Source: JALOOX01 sp964557955
Lineage (GTDB): Bacteria; Desulfobacterota; Syntrophobacteria; Syntrophobacterales; Syntrophobacteraceae
Direction: 5' to 3'
NCBI GenBank assembly: GCA_964557955.1
Contig: CAZLCS010000010.1
Span: 68,499 to 132,498, forward strand
Length of the DNA stretch: 64,000 nt
Positions 53,879 through 62,663 of the stretch are shown one piece after another. Every line of letters starts with the position of its first letter. Position 1 is the first letter of the stretch. The notes beneath the pieces were generated by a model. That model was not told where the DNA came from. It ran no database searches and was given only the letters and a program-made list of their open reading frames with translations. Made by a program: the position numbers and the translations under genes.

Positions 53879-54496
53879 CTATCCCTGCTCCCCGCCGGAA
53901 GGTCTCGGAAAGCTCTCCATGTGCGGTTTCATGGTATTGCCAAGCCAGGCGATGGTCTCTCCCAGGTACCGCATGTTGGCCAGACCCTCGTCATCCTTCA
54001 GAACATCCCCCTTGTCCATCCCGATTCCCATGTTCCAGTAAGTCGAGCCGGGAACAATCATCCCTGACATGAGGAACATGTGGTTGATCGTATCGAACAC
54101 ATGGGTGGCGCCGCCCCGCCGCACCGCCACGACAGCGGCTCCGATCTTCCCGAGAAAAGCACGGCCGTTGGCCAGGGACACCAGCCCCGATCGGTCGATG
54201 AGCGCTTTGAGCTCTGCGCTCACATCGGTGAAATAGGTGGGGGACCCGAAGATCATGGCATCGGCTTCCAGGAGCTTCTTCATGCATTCATTGAAAATGT
54301 CATCTTTCACGGAGCATTGACGGTCCTTGTTTTCGAAGCACTTGTAACAGGCGATGCATCCCCGGATCTTGCGGGCGCCCACCTGGATGAGCTCGGTCTC
54401 CCAGCCCGCGGTATCGAGTGCCTCCAGCACCTTGCGCAATAGAATCTCCGTGTTTCCACCCTTTCGGGGACTCCCGTTGACAGCTACTGCCTTCAT
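53879..54496 (-). CDS. Iron-sulfur flavoprotein (NADPH-dependent FMN reductase family)
   Basis: 205 residues from ATG 54496, with GGAGGAAATC upstream. The FMN-binding start VNGSPRKGGNTE and GSPTYFTDVSAELKALIDR are clear. Cysteines 47, 50, 53 and 61 form the compact CX2CX2CX7C motif that binds a 4Fe-4S cluster in archaeal Isf-type proteins. It probably transfers electrons from ferredoxin or reduces O2, peroxide or quinones. Typical of anaerobes. Confidence 0.87.
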   Translation of the reverse strand: MKAVAVNGSPRKGGNTEILLRKVLEALDTAGWETELIQVGARKIRGCIACYKCFENKDRQCSVKDDIFNECMKKLLEADAMIFGSPTYFTDVSAELKALIDRSGLVSLANGRAFLGKIGAAVVAVRRGGATHVFDTINHMFLMSGMIVPGSTYWNMGIGMDKGDVLKDDEGLANMRYLGETIAWLGNTMKPHMESFPRPSGGEQG

Positions 54497-54563
54497 GATT
54501 TCCTCCATGATTTCGTGCAGGTCTGCTGCGTCTGAAGAAACCATTCTCGCTCAGCGACCGCAG

Positions 54564-54654
54564 AGAAACTAGAAACCAGAAACCAGAAACCAGAAACTAG
54601 AAACCAGAAACTAGAAACCAGAAACTAGAAACCAGAAACTAGAAACTAGAAACT
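54564..54654 (+). repeat. Heptamer tandem array (AGAAACY)
   Basis: Thirteen perfect 7-mers, alternating AGAAACC and AGAAACT, between the flavoprotein start and the trkH stop. On the other strand the unit is RGTTTCT, related to the GTTTCGA arrays at 12870 and 38647. Confidence 0.95.
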
Positions 54655-54664
54655 GTGTTCCCCC

Positions 54665-56113
54665 TCACTTGCGCCAGAACTCGGGCACAAAGAGCACGAT
54701 GACGGTGTAGATCTCCAGTCGTCCAAGCAGCATGCACAGTGAGAGGATCAGCTTGGCAAGTGCCGGGAGATGGGCATAATTCTCCGTTGGCCCCACGGTT
54801 CCCAGACCCGGGCCGATATTGCCGATGCACGAAGCTGCGGCTGAAAAGGAGGTGATCACGTCCACTCCCAACGCCGTCAGCAGAAAGGCGGACAATATGA
54901 AAAGTCCAAGATAGAGGATGAAGAAACCCCAGATGGACCGGGCGATATCGTCCGAGACCACACGCCCTCCAAGTTTCATGTGCTTCACGGAACGGGGATG
55001 GATGAGGTGCATGAGCTCGATGTGCACATGTTTGAGCAACACCAGGATGCGCATGCACTTCATTCCACCCCCCGTCGAGCCGGCGCAGCCTCCGAAAAAC
55101 ATACAGAAGAGCACCACCGCATGAGTGAGGGGGGGCCAGAGTTCATAGTCCGCCGTTGCATAGCCGGTCGTCGTGATGATCGAGACGACATGGAAAGCTG
55201 AGTAGCGGAAGGCGTCCCATGTGGTGTTGTAGACGCTCCCCCGGATGCTGAAAGCACAAATCAAAGTGAACACCGCTGCGATGCCGCAGAAAAACCGACA
55301 TTCGGGGTCGCGCCAGAGCGCAGACGGCTTTCCCATCAAGGCCATGTAGTGCAGAGCGAAGTTGATCCCGGCGATCAACATGAAAACAGTGATCACGACA
55401 TCGATATATGCGCTGCCGTAATGGCCCACGGAAGCATTCTTGGTGGAAAAACCTCCGGTGGCCATGGTACCGAAGGTGTGGCAAAGGGAGTCGAAAAGGT
55501 TCATGCCTCCCAGCAACAGCAGAATGGTCTCGATGATGGAGAAGAGGAAGTAAACCTTCCAGAGGAGCAGGGCGGTGTCACGCATGCGGGGTTTGAGCTT
55601 GTCCGCTACGGGACCGGGCACTTCAGCTCTGTAAAGCTGCATGCCGCCCACCCCCAGGAAGGGCAGGACCGCCAGGGAGAAGACAATGATCCCCATTCCG
55701 CCGAGCCAGTGGGTGAGACTGCGCCATAAAAGAATACCCTCGGAGACCTTCTCGATATCCGTCAGGACCGAAGCTCCCGTGGTGGTGAACCCCGAAACCG
55801 ATTCGAAGATTGCATCCACGAAGGAAGGGAATGTGCCGGCAAAATAGAAGGGAAGAGCGCCCACCAGGCAGGCCCCGACCCAGCCGAGTGTCACGACGGC
55901 CATCCCCTCCCGGTGAGTGACTACGGTGACTTCTGCAGAGCGGAACACGACAAAGAGCGCCGTGCCGAGGCCCACGCTCACCAGGAGGGCATGCGTCAGG
56001 GCCGGCGCGCTGCCCTCCTCGCGCGCCAGTGCAAAGAGTATGGGAAAGACGAGCGTCATCCCGAGGCAGGCAATGAGGGCTCCTATGGACCGAAGCACAT
56101 ACCGCCATCGCAT
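54665..56113 (-). CDS. trkH: Potassium uptake protein TrkH
   Basis: 482 residues, about 10 helices, with the four pore-loop filters SGFTTTGAS, TMATGGFST, IITTTGYAT and CIGNIGPG. TrkH is the K+-conducting membrane subunit that works with TrkA. The ATG directly follows the TAG of trkA without a gap. Length matches the family. Confidence 0.95.
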   Translation of the reverse strand: MRWRYVLRSIGALIACLGMTLVFPILFALAREEGSAPALTHALLVSVGLGTALFVVFRSAEVTVVTHREGMAVVTLGWVGACLVGALPFYFAGTFPSFVDAIFESVSGFTTTGASVLTDIEKVSEGILLWRSLTHWLGGMGIIVFSLAVLPFLGVGGMQLYRAEVPGPVADKLKPRMRDTALLLWKVYFLFSIIETILLLLGGMNLFDSLCHTFGTMATGGFSTKNASVGHYGSAYIDVVITVFMLIAGINFALHYMALMGKPSALWRDPECRFFCGIAAVFTLICAFSIRGSVYNTTWDAFRYSAFHVVSIITTTGYATADYELWPPLTHAVVLFCMFFGGCAGSTGGGMKCMRILVLLKHVHIELMHLIHPRSVKHMKLGGRVVSDDIARSIWGFFILYLGLFILSAFLLTALGVDVITSFSAAASCIGNIGPGLGTVGPTENYAHLPALAKLILSLCMLLGRLEIYTVIVLFVPEFWRK

Positions 56114-57478
56114 CTAGAAGTACTCCAGCTTTACCATGAGCTCGCGCTCCACCTTGGGAATGGCCTTCCGTGTGGCCAGGATGATGACCCGATCCTGGGG
56201 CTGGATGACCGTGTCGCCGCTCGGAATCATACTTTCCCCGCCCCGAAGCGCCGCAAGGACGAGTGCTCCACTCGGGAACTGCATCTCCTTGAGGGGCCTC
56301 CCCACGATTCCCGAATGCTCCTGTGCGACCGCCTCGAGCACCTCGGCTTCCTCCCCTTTGAGTGTCACGGCCGAGAGAACCTTCCCCTTGCGAATGTGTC
56401 GCAGGATCGTATTGACCGCAGAGAGGCGCGGGCTCACGATATGCCCCAGTCCGATGGCCGCCGCGATGGGCATATAGGCGATCTTGTTGATCCGGGTGAT
56501 GGTTCGTCGAGCGCCCAGCTGGCGGGCCAGAAGCGACGAAAGGATATTGTTCTCCTCGTCGCCCGTCACCGAAACGACCACATCCATGCCCTGGATGTTC
56601 TCCTCCTCGAGGAGCTCCTGGTCGGTGCCGTCCCCGTTCAATACGATGGTGTGGTCCAGCTGATCAGCCAGAGCATCGCACTTTTCACGGTTCTTCTCGA
56701 TGAGCCGCACATGCAGGGAGGTCTTTTCCAGGCGCTGAGCCAGGCCCGCCCCGATGTTTCCGCCACCGATGATGAGAACATGCCGAATGGGGACCGGTCG
56801 GCTGCCGAAAACCTCCAGGACTTCCTCCATCTGCGGTTTTTCGCAGACGCAGTAGACCAGGTCACCCGTGCGGATATAGCTTTTTCCAGTCGGTATGATC
56901 AGCCGGTTGTGCCTGATGATCGCGGCAATGATGAAGCGCAGCTCGCCGGTTCCCTGCCTGAGCTCGATCAGATCCTTGCCGACGGCCGGGCAGTCCTCGT
57001 TGATGCGGATGCCCATAAACTGGATTCGGCCGTCTGCGAATTCGCTGATTTCCTCGGCGTTGGGGACTCTCATGAGCCCCTCAAGGGTTTTGACCACCTC
57101 GAGCTCGGGGCTGATGATGTGATCGATTTCGAGGATCCGCTCGATCAGGTCAGGCCGGTAGTGGGTGTAGTCCGTGTTACGGATCCTCACCAGCTTGACG
57201 ATACCGGCAGCCATGGCGTGGGCGAAGAGGGAAGCAACCAGGTTGGTCTCGTCGCTGTCGGTCACGGCCAGAAAGGTCTCGGCATCACGCACCCCGGCCT
57301 CGTCCAGGATCCTCGGATTGCTGCCGGAACCCTGGACGGTCTTGACATCCAGTAGGTCGGCAAAGCGCTTGAGGACTTCGGGGTTCTTGTCAATGACCAC
57401 CACCTCCTTGCTCTCCATGGCCAGGCGATGAGCAATGTGGAAACCGACTTCCCCTCCTCCCACGATGACCACCTTCAA
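56114..57478 (-). CDS. trkA: Potassium uptake regulator TrkA
   Basis: 454 residues in two halves, each an RCK_N Rossmann domain (VIVGGGEVGFHIAHRLA and IIGGGNIGAGLAQRLE) followed by an RCK_C domain. TrkA binds NAD(H)/ATP on the cytoplasmic face and gates TrkH. First gene of the trkA-trkH operon. Confidence 0.96.
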   Translation of the reverse strand: MKVVIVGGGEVGFHIAHRLAMESKEVVVIDKNPEVLKRFADLLDVKTVQGSGSNPRILDEAGVRDAETFLAVTDSDETNLVASLFAHAMAAGIVKLVRIRNTDYTHYRPDLIERILEIDHIISPELEVVKTLEGLMRVPNAEEISEFADGRIQFMGIRINEDCPAVGKDLIELRQGTGELRFIIAAIIRHNRLIIPTGKSYIRTGDLVYCVCEKPQMEEVLEVFGSRPVPIRHVLIIGGGNIGAGLAQRLEKTSLHVRLIEKNREKCDALADQLDHTIVLNGDGTDQELLEEENIQGMDVVVSVTGDEENNILSSLLARQLGARRTITRINKIAYMPIAAAIGLGHIVSPRLSAVNTILRHIRKGKVLSAVTLKGEEAEVLEAVAQEHSGIVGRPLKEMQFPSGALVLAALRGGESMIPSGDTVIQPQDRVIILATRKAIPKVERELMVKLEYF

Positions 57479-57681
57479 AGGGCATCCTCCTGCATCTTCA
57501 AGGGATCCTGCGAGTCAACGGCATGCTTGCACACTCATAGCAGATAAGGTGGGAGTGTTCCACACTCAATGGGTCCGGCGGCTGCCTGCAATGCTCATTT
57601 TGAATCAAGCCCGGGGAGCCGATTGATGCCGAAGTGACGGAATCAAAATAGAATCGTCTGTCGGGAGTGCCTGCTGCATCC

Positions 57682-58923
57682 TCAACGTCGCTTCAAGTAT
57701 TCTCGAACGACCAGCGCGGCAGCGGCACCTTCTCCCGCAGCACTGACCACCTGCTTGGTGCTGCCCATGCGGACATCCCCTGCTGCAAACACGCCGGGCA
57801 CGCTGGTTTCCAGCATATAGGGCGCGCGCACTTTGTACCCTACGATATGCCGGCCCTGCTGAGGCAGGTCGTAGCCGGTCAGAACGAAGCCCCACGGATC
57901 CAGGAGCACGCCGCTGCCTTCCAGGAAACGGGTATTGGGAATGAGGCCGATAAAGACGAAAGCCCCGTCGACCTGCAGATCCTCCTCCTGGCCCGTCCGA
58001 GCATCCAGGACCCTCAGGTGAGACAACCTGGAGCTGGAGCCGAGGAATGCCTTGACCTGAGTTTGAAAGCGAATTTCAATTTTCGGGTTCTCGAAGACCT
58101 CTTCCTGGATCAGTCTTGTGGCACGAAACTCTTCTCCTCGCACCAGTATCGTGACGTGCTCGGCAAATTTCGTCAGGAACAGGCTCTCCTCGGTTGCGCT
58201 GTTTCCGCCACCGATGACGGCGACGCGCTTCCCCTTGTAGAAGGGGCCGTCGCAGGTGGCGCAAAAGTGGACGCCGGCTCCCAGGTAGTCCGTCTCACCC
58301 GGAACACCAAGTCGCTTGTAGTGGCTTCCGGTGGCAATGAGCAAAGAGCGGGCGGTGTACTCCTTGCCGTTTTCGGTTTCCACAGCGTGCATTTCGGCAC
58401 GCCGCGAGATCTTTGTGACCTGGTGGACCTGCAGCAGCTCAACGCCGAATCGCTCTGCCTGCCGACGCAGCCGCTGGGAGAACTCATTTCCGGTCACCCC
58501 GTCCGGAAAGCCGGGCATGTTGTCCAGTCTCTCCGTTCCGGCTGCCTGACCGCCGAAGGCCGACTTCTCAATGACCAGTGTGTCGATGGCTTCTCGAGCC
58601 GTGTAGAGCGCCGCCGTCAGGCCGGCAGGACCACCCCCGATAACGATCAGATCATAATGAGATCGCGAAGCTTCGGTTTTCAATCCCAATTTGGCGGCCA
58701 GCGCCGCAACGGTGGGCTGGACCAGGAACGACCCATCACCGAAGACGATGGTCGGGATGATCCGTTTGCCGCCATTCTTTGCAATGACGAATCGCTCCGC
58801 CTCGGCGTCATCGTCGATGTTCACCCATCGGTAAGGGATTTGATGCTCTCCCAGAAAGATCTTGCTGTTCCGGCAGGCCGGACACGAGTGAGCGCCATAA
58901 ACCGTGATCTCCGGTTCAGTCAT
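57682..58923 (-). CDS. Glutaredoxin-thioredoxin reductase fusion
   Basis: 413 residues. Residues 1-80 are a glutaredoxin-like domain with CPAC (Cys14, Cys17) and a TIVFGDGSFL stretch. Residues ~88-413 are a thioredoxin reductase: FAD motif GGGPAG, redox pair CATC (Cys221, Cys224), NADPH motif GGGNSA, and AGDVRMGSTKQV. The fused domain probably receives electrons directly, so the enzyme may reduce its own glutaredoxin-like partner or a thiol target. AGGAG lies 6 bases before the ATG. Confidence 0.92.
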   Translation of the reverse strand: MTEPEITVYGAHSCPACRNSKIFLGEHQIPYRWVNIDDDAEAERFVIAKNGGKRIIPTIVFGDGSFLVQPTVAALAAKLGLKTEASRSHYDLIVIGGGPAGLTAALYTAREAIDTLVIEKSAFGGQAAGTERLDNMPGFPDGVTGNEFSQRLRRQAERFGVELLQVHQVTKISRRAEMHAVETENGKEYTARSLLIATGSHYKRLGVPGETDYLGAGVHFCATCDGPFYKGKRVAVIGGGNSATEESLFLTKFAEHVTILVRGEEFRATRLIQEEVFENPKIEIRFQTQVKAFLGSSSRLSHLRVLDARTGQEEDLQVDGAFVFIGLIPNTRFLEGSGVLLDPWGFVLTGYDLPQQGRHIVGYKVRAPYMLETSVPGVFAAGDVRMGSTKQVVSAAGEGAAAALVVREYLKRR

Positions 58924-59124
58924 GAAAGACTCCTGTGCCTGGTTCCATCACGATTCCTCTCGCCGCCGAAACTCGAAGTCTGGCCCGGACTGTGCTCGAT
59001 GATGAGTCTGCCGACCCTGGCCCGGCCTTTGTGTTTTCCGGCGAATGCGTCGATATAAGTTGACACCTTGGTGCAGGTCGGACACGTGGGTGGGATAGCA
59101 CAGCTGCAAAATGATCCTGGCAAC

Positions 59125-59721
59125 TTACCTGCCAGGCTCCAGTTCCCATGGATATCGGTCCTTCTTTACTGATGTCCAATAGAGCCTGCCAGAGTCTCTC
59201 CATGCGTCAAGAACTATTCCTTCCTCGAAGCTCTGCCCCTTTGCAGAGATGACTACGCTGCTGTGAGTTCTCCACGATGAGTCGCGGTATGCGATGCAGC
59301 GGTGGAAGTCAAAACTTCTCTGATCCAATCCACGGAAGCGTTGGATCAGATCTGTCGACCAATGAAAACACAATCCTCGCTTCTTTTTCCCTTTGTTCAC
59401 GAGATAGTTGTGCAACAGAGGTGGGCGGACCAATTCATACTGGTTCGCAAGAACCATCGAAAACCTGATCGCCGTATTTGCGACCAGGAAAGCTTCTTGC
59501 TCGTCAATGTCATTACCCAGGGATTGCAGATCCTTTTTGAGGCTTAATACCTTCTCGCTATACTCGTCATGGACTGATGCATAGAGCAATGGATCGTCAT
59601 TGGCTCCATTCCATGGCTCTTGATAATGAACAGTTCCACAACCGCTAAAGAAGAGGAACACGAGAAGAAGCAATCCCGCGGCCATCTGAACCCTCATTCG
59701 CAATATCCTGTAGTAGGTCAT
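59125..59721 (-). CDS. Putative lipoprotein with Cys-His-Asp residues
   Basis: 198 residues. A signal helix ends in FFSGCGT (lipid Cys28). The second half has GLCFHW (Cys118), RTHSSVVI (His153) and VLDAWRDSG (Asp172), in the order and spacing of papain/transglutaminase-like catalytic triads, and it ends DRYPWE. I do not recognise the family by name. The ATG overlaps the HAD gene as ATGA. With the upstream kinase and HAD genes it makes a three-gene operon. Confidence 0.72.
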   Translation of the reverse strand: MTYYRILRMRVQMAAGLLLLVFLFFSGCGTVHYQEPWNGANDDPLLYASVHDEYSEKVLSLKKDLQSLGNDIDEQEAFLVANTAIRFSMVLANQYELVRPPLLHNYLVNKGKKKRGLCFHWSTDLIQRFRGLDQRSFDFHRCIAYRDSSWRTHSSVVISAKGQSFEEGIVLDAWRDSGRLYWTSVKKDRYPWELEPGR

Positions 59722-60458
59722 TTCCTTTTTAAAAGGCTAATGGCTTGTCTCAGCTCGGCGAATTGATGGATGATGCAGTCCGGCTCAACGCCCTCCATCT
59801 CCTTTTTGCCTTGGTTGGATGAGAAGAATACGGTTTTGATTCCGAGTCGAACGGCGCCGAAAATATCTCTGTACATATCGTTGCCCACAAAGACCACCTG
59901 CTTCGGCGCCAGCCTCATGCGGGAAAGGGCTGTCTCAAACAGCCTTCTGTCGGGTTTTCTGAAGCCGTAATCGCTGGATATGATGATCGGATTGAAATAG
60001 GATTCAATCCCCAAGGCGCGCATCTCCGGCAGAACCCAGCCGCTTTGACCGTCGGAGACGACGGCCAGCCTGAAGCGGGAGTGCAATGCATCCAGCACTG
60101 CGTTCACCCCCGGGTAGAGATTCAACCTTTGGCGGGAGACGCCACGGTATATTTCAGCCAGAAAACCGGGCAACTGATCCGACTTGGCTGCGTGCACGAA
60201 GGCGGATGCTCCCGGATTTCGCCGGATTATCTCCCGCCAGACCTCTACGGCGTCAAACTCGGGGTATTCCTCCCCGCGAGCCAGACGCTGCTCTTCCATA
60301 ATCCTGTAATACTGGTCCCTGATCTCTTGGGGATCCAGGCTGATTCCCTGATAAGTCAGGAAATGACTGATGGCCCTGTAGATTTCGTCGGAGTCCTCAT
60401 CGGTATGAATGTCGATGAGGGTGCCGTACAGATCAAAAAGGATGCCCCTGATCTTCAT
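59718..60458 (-). CDS. HAD-superfamily hydrolase
   Basis: 246 residues with all HAD motifs: FDLYGTL (nucleophile Asp9, with Tyr replacing the usual Met/Asp second acid), VVSDGQ, Lys in YGFRKPD and VFVGNDMYRDI. Probably a phosphatase of a small phospho-metabolite. Overlaps both neighbours by 4 bp, so it is translationally coupled to the phosphotransferase gene; the two may act in one phosphorylation/dephosphorylation pathway. Confidence 0.88.
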   Translation of the reverse strand: MKIRGILFDLYGTLIDIHTDEDSDEIYRAISHFLTYQGISLDPQEIRDQYYRIMEEQRLARGEEYPEFDAVEVWREIIRRNPGASAFVHAAKSDQLPGFLAEIYRGVSRQRLNLYPGVNAVLDALHSRFRLAVVSDGQSGWVLPEMRALGIESYFNPIIISSDYGFRKPDRRLFETALSRMRLAPKQVVFVGNDMYRDIFGAVRLGIKTVFFSSNQGKKEMEGVEPDCIIHQFAELRQAISLLKRK

Positions 60459-61459
60459 TTCCTCACCGTCAAGGTGTTCATGGCCTCAAGGATGAGGCGC
60501 TGTCGATAATGTTGATCGATCCATGAGTTTCGAGCGATGCGCAAGAGGGTTATGCCCATATAGAATGGGACGCGTCGAGTGACGGAGAAGAAGGTGCTCT
60601 CCCGATCCGGAAAATGGCAGCAATATTCCCAAAGGAAATGCCCAATGAAAGGCTCGGCAGCGGACCAGTTGCCCGTGGCTCTGAAAAAGAGATGCTTCAG
60701 CTCACCGCAAAGTCGCCCTAAATCGAACACACGATCGGCCCACTGCATCCGCTCCAGATCAATGGCCATCACGTCCCTGTCCCTGCCGAACAGCAGGTTG
60801 GACGGGGTCGCGTCGCCGTGGACCAGGACGGCGCAGTCATCCCACATGCAATCCTCCTTCAGCCAGATCTCCCCAAGGGAACGAAGCCTGTCGGAGAGCT
60901 CCTGCCCTAACCCCCTCTTTTCGATCAGCGATTTTAAGAGGCGTCCCATGTACTGGTGGCTTTCGTCGAAGTTGACGGTCCAGACGCTTGCAGTGCGATG
61001 GTGCAGAACGGCCAGGAAATGTGCCAGGGCCGCCAGCTTTCTGTACAATCGGTCACCCTTCCCGTGACGGATGGCGCTGTCGATGATGCCGCTCAGGGAA
61101 TCACCTTCGAGGTATTCGACCACGAGCACGTTGTCGATGCACGGGTTGAAGCCGTACGGTCGAACCACGTAGTGCGGAGGGAAGGAAAGCCCAAGGTTGC
61201 GCAGAAACAAGAGATTGTTGAATTCGGTTTCCCCTTTTCTGCGGGCATGTTCAGGATCGGACGATTTGAAGAACTTTCCGACCAGTCGGGCGGCTCCGTG
61301 TATTTCCTCGTAGAAATAGACGTCCTGGGAGTCGGTGAAACGGAAGACCCGGTAGCGGGCGTTGGGCGAAGAGCAACCCAGTTGGGGGGCGATATGAGAT
61401 TGCAGGTATTCGAACAAGGGATCTTCACAGGGAAGATGCCCGAGGTAGCGACCGATCAT
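60455..61459 (-). CDS. APH-family phosphotransferase
   Basis: 334 residues of the aminoglycoside/choline kinase fold: YYFEEI-like N-lobe (YFYEEIHGAARLVGKFF), catalytic VHGDATPSNLLFG and metal motif AIDLERMQWADRVFDLG. It has no close relation to the NahK-like gene at 52.6 kb. First gene of the kinase-HAD-lipoprotein operon. Substrate unknown. Confidence 0.84.
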   Translation of the reverse strand: MIGRYLGHLPCEDPLFEYLQSHIAPQLGCSSPNARYRVFRFTDSQDVYFYEEIHGAARLVGKFFKSSDPEHARRKGETEFNNLLFLRNLGLSFPPHYVVRPYGFNPCIDNVLVVEYLEGDSLSGIIDSAIRHGKGDRLYRKLAALAHFLAVLHHRTASVWTVNFDESHQYMGRLLKSLIEKRGLGQELSDRLRSLGEIWLKEDCMWDDCAVLVHGDATPSNLLFGRDRDVMAIDLERMQWADRVFDLGRLCGELKHLFFRATGNWSAAEPFIGHFLWEYCCHFPDRESTFFSVTRRVPFYMGITLLRIARNSWIDQHYRQRLILEAMNTLTVRK

Positions 61460-61689
61460 CTATAGTCTCTGTGGCTTCGAAGCTTGAGGGATAGCCGCCT
61501 TGATGGCTGCCAGGGGCCACCTGCAGAAATAGCGATTCATCATATACAAAGAGGCTCCAATGCGTCCAGACATTCTTAGGTCGGCTGAAACCCTGTCACA
61601 AGCAAATTCGTGCAAGCTGACCATGGCGATCTCGAGTGATCGAGGGTTTCAGGAGGATTCCGGTAGCTCGCTCCAGCAACATGAACCCT
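61460..61689. other. Promoter region of the APH operon
   Basis: About 230 bp between the APH gene start and the toxin remnant. No gene seen. It should contain the minus-strand promoter. Confidence 0.4.
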
Positions 61690-61990
61690 CTTGTATGGAC
61701 TGAACAGACCTGGTATCCTGCTTTTGACATATCTGGCTGATCCGACGCACAGCAGCCTTGTTGTATGCCTCATCACAAGTCATCCGGAGAATACTCCTTT
61801 CCCGACTTGGACCTGCGCCCTCTCCTGGGAATAATCTGGAAAAACCCTGCCAGATCATGGTGGACAAGGTCATAACGGTTCGAAAAGACAAGGTGCGGCA
61901 GGTTGTTGGACGGATGGAAGACGACACGGTGGTTCGAGTTGAATGCTCGCTCGTGCTTTGGCTCGGAACTGGCGTAGGGTCCTTTTCTCA
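61690..61990 (+). pseudogene. Decayed PemK/MazF-type toxin gene
   Basis: Two reading frames together give a MazF-like protein. The first (~61700-61805) encodes LNRPGILLLTYLADPTHSSL and VVCLITSHPENTPFP. One frame over (+1), from ~61805 to 61975, follows APSPGNNLEKPCQIMVDKVI and TVRKDKVRQVVGRMEDDTVV, ending LVLWLG. The usual GD-x-V start is missing and an in-frame stop lies at 61682. No antitoxin gene precedes it. So it is a frameshifted, truncated remnant. Confidence 0.65.
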
Positions 61991-62099
61991 AGTTCGCCTG
62001 TCTTGCACATCCAGATCATCTTCGTTATGCGTCAGGTGCCCACCGGTCGTTTCCGATGTGGCAAACAAAGGTTATCCATCAAAATGGAAAGGAGCGCTA

Positions 62100-62588
62100 A
62101 TGGGCATCTACCTCCATTTGATCGATGAGCGTGCACCTGGAGGATTCGAGATCATTCTCGATGGGGTTCCTCGTGCCTACCGAAAGCTCAGGGTTACCGC
62201 AGGCGAAGCAATGACAGCCGTTGTCGAACGCATCTGTCACGAATTCAGGAGATGGAGTCTCGATGTGATTCGTATCTGCAGCCATGGCAACGCATCAGCT
62301 CCGGACATCGGTTTCGGTGAGAGGCTGAACTGTACAAATGCCAGCGCTTTCAGGCTGGTTCGCCCGCTGTGGCGTGTTCTCTACGCACCAGACGATCACG
62401 GAATGAGCTATCGAGTTGTCGTTCCACGCATAGAGATCCACTCCTGTGGAGCAGCGAACGGTGCTCAAGCGATGTGTGGGGCTTTGGCATCTGCGGCAGG
62501 TGCCCCCGTTTTCGCAAGCCTCGACGATCAGGAGGCGGGCAGCAGCTGGCTGATGGAGGGGCGGCTTCGTCGTTTCAACCCCTGGTAG
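62100..62588 (+). CDS. Small DUF4347-like (clan CD protease-like) protein
   Basis: 162 residues from ATG 62100, with AAAGGAG six bases upstream; the open frame extends upstream only into the toxin remnant. Conserved features: IRICSHGNASAPDIGFGERL (His62-Gly63), IEIHSCGAANGAQAMCGALA (Cys116), then APVFASLDDQEAGSSW and MEGRLRRFNPW. The order His-Gly ... hydrophobic strand-x-Cys fits the clan CD (caspase/gingipain) fold, of which DUF4347 is a member. Not secreted by any visible signal. Followed 75 bp later by a double-GAF gene. Confidence 0.72.
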   Translation: MGIYLHLIDERAPGGFEIILDGVPRAYRKLRVTAGEAMTAVVERICHEFRRWSLDVIRICSHGNASAPDIGFGERLNCTNASAFRLVRPLWRVLYAPDDHGMSYRVVVPRIEIHSCGAANGAQAMCGALASAAGAPVFASLDDQEAGSSWLMEGRLRRFNPW

Positions 62589-62663
62589 AGGCGTATCTCA
62601 GGAAACCGGCACAGACACGGAGTATCGAATTCGTGAGTGCGACTGCGATGGAGGAGGACGACC

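Noticed and set aside
54564..54654. Possible CRISPR array
   Set aside because: The repeats are 7 bp with no spacers, so this is a simple tandem array; no cas genes are in the window.
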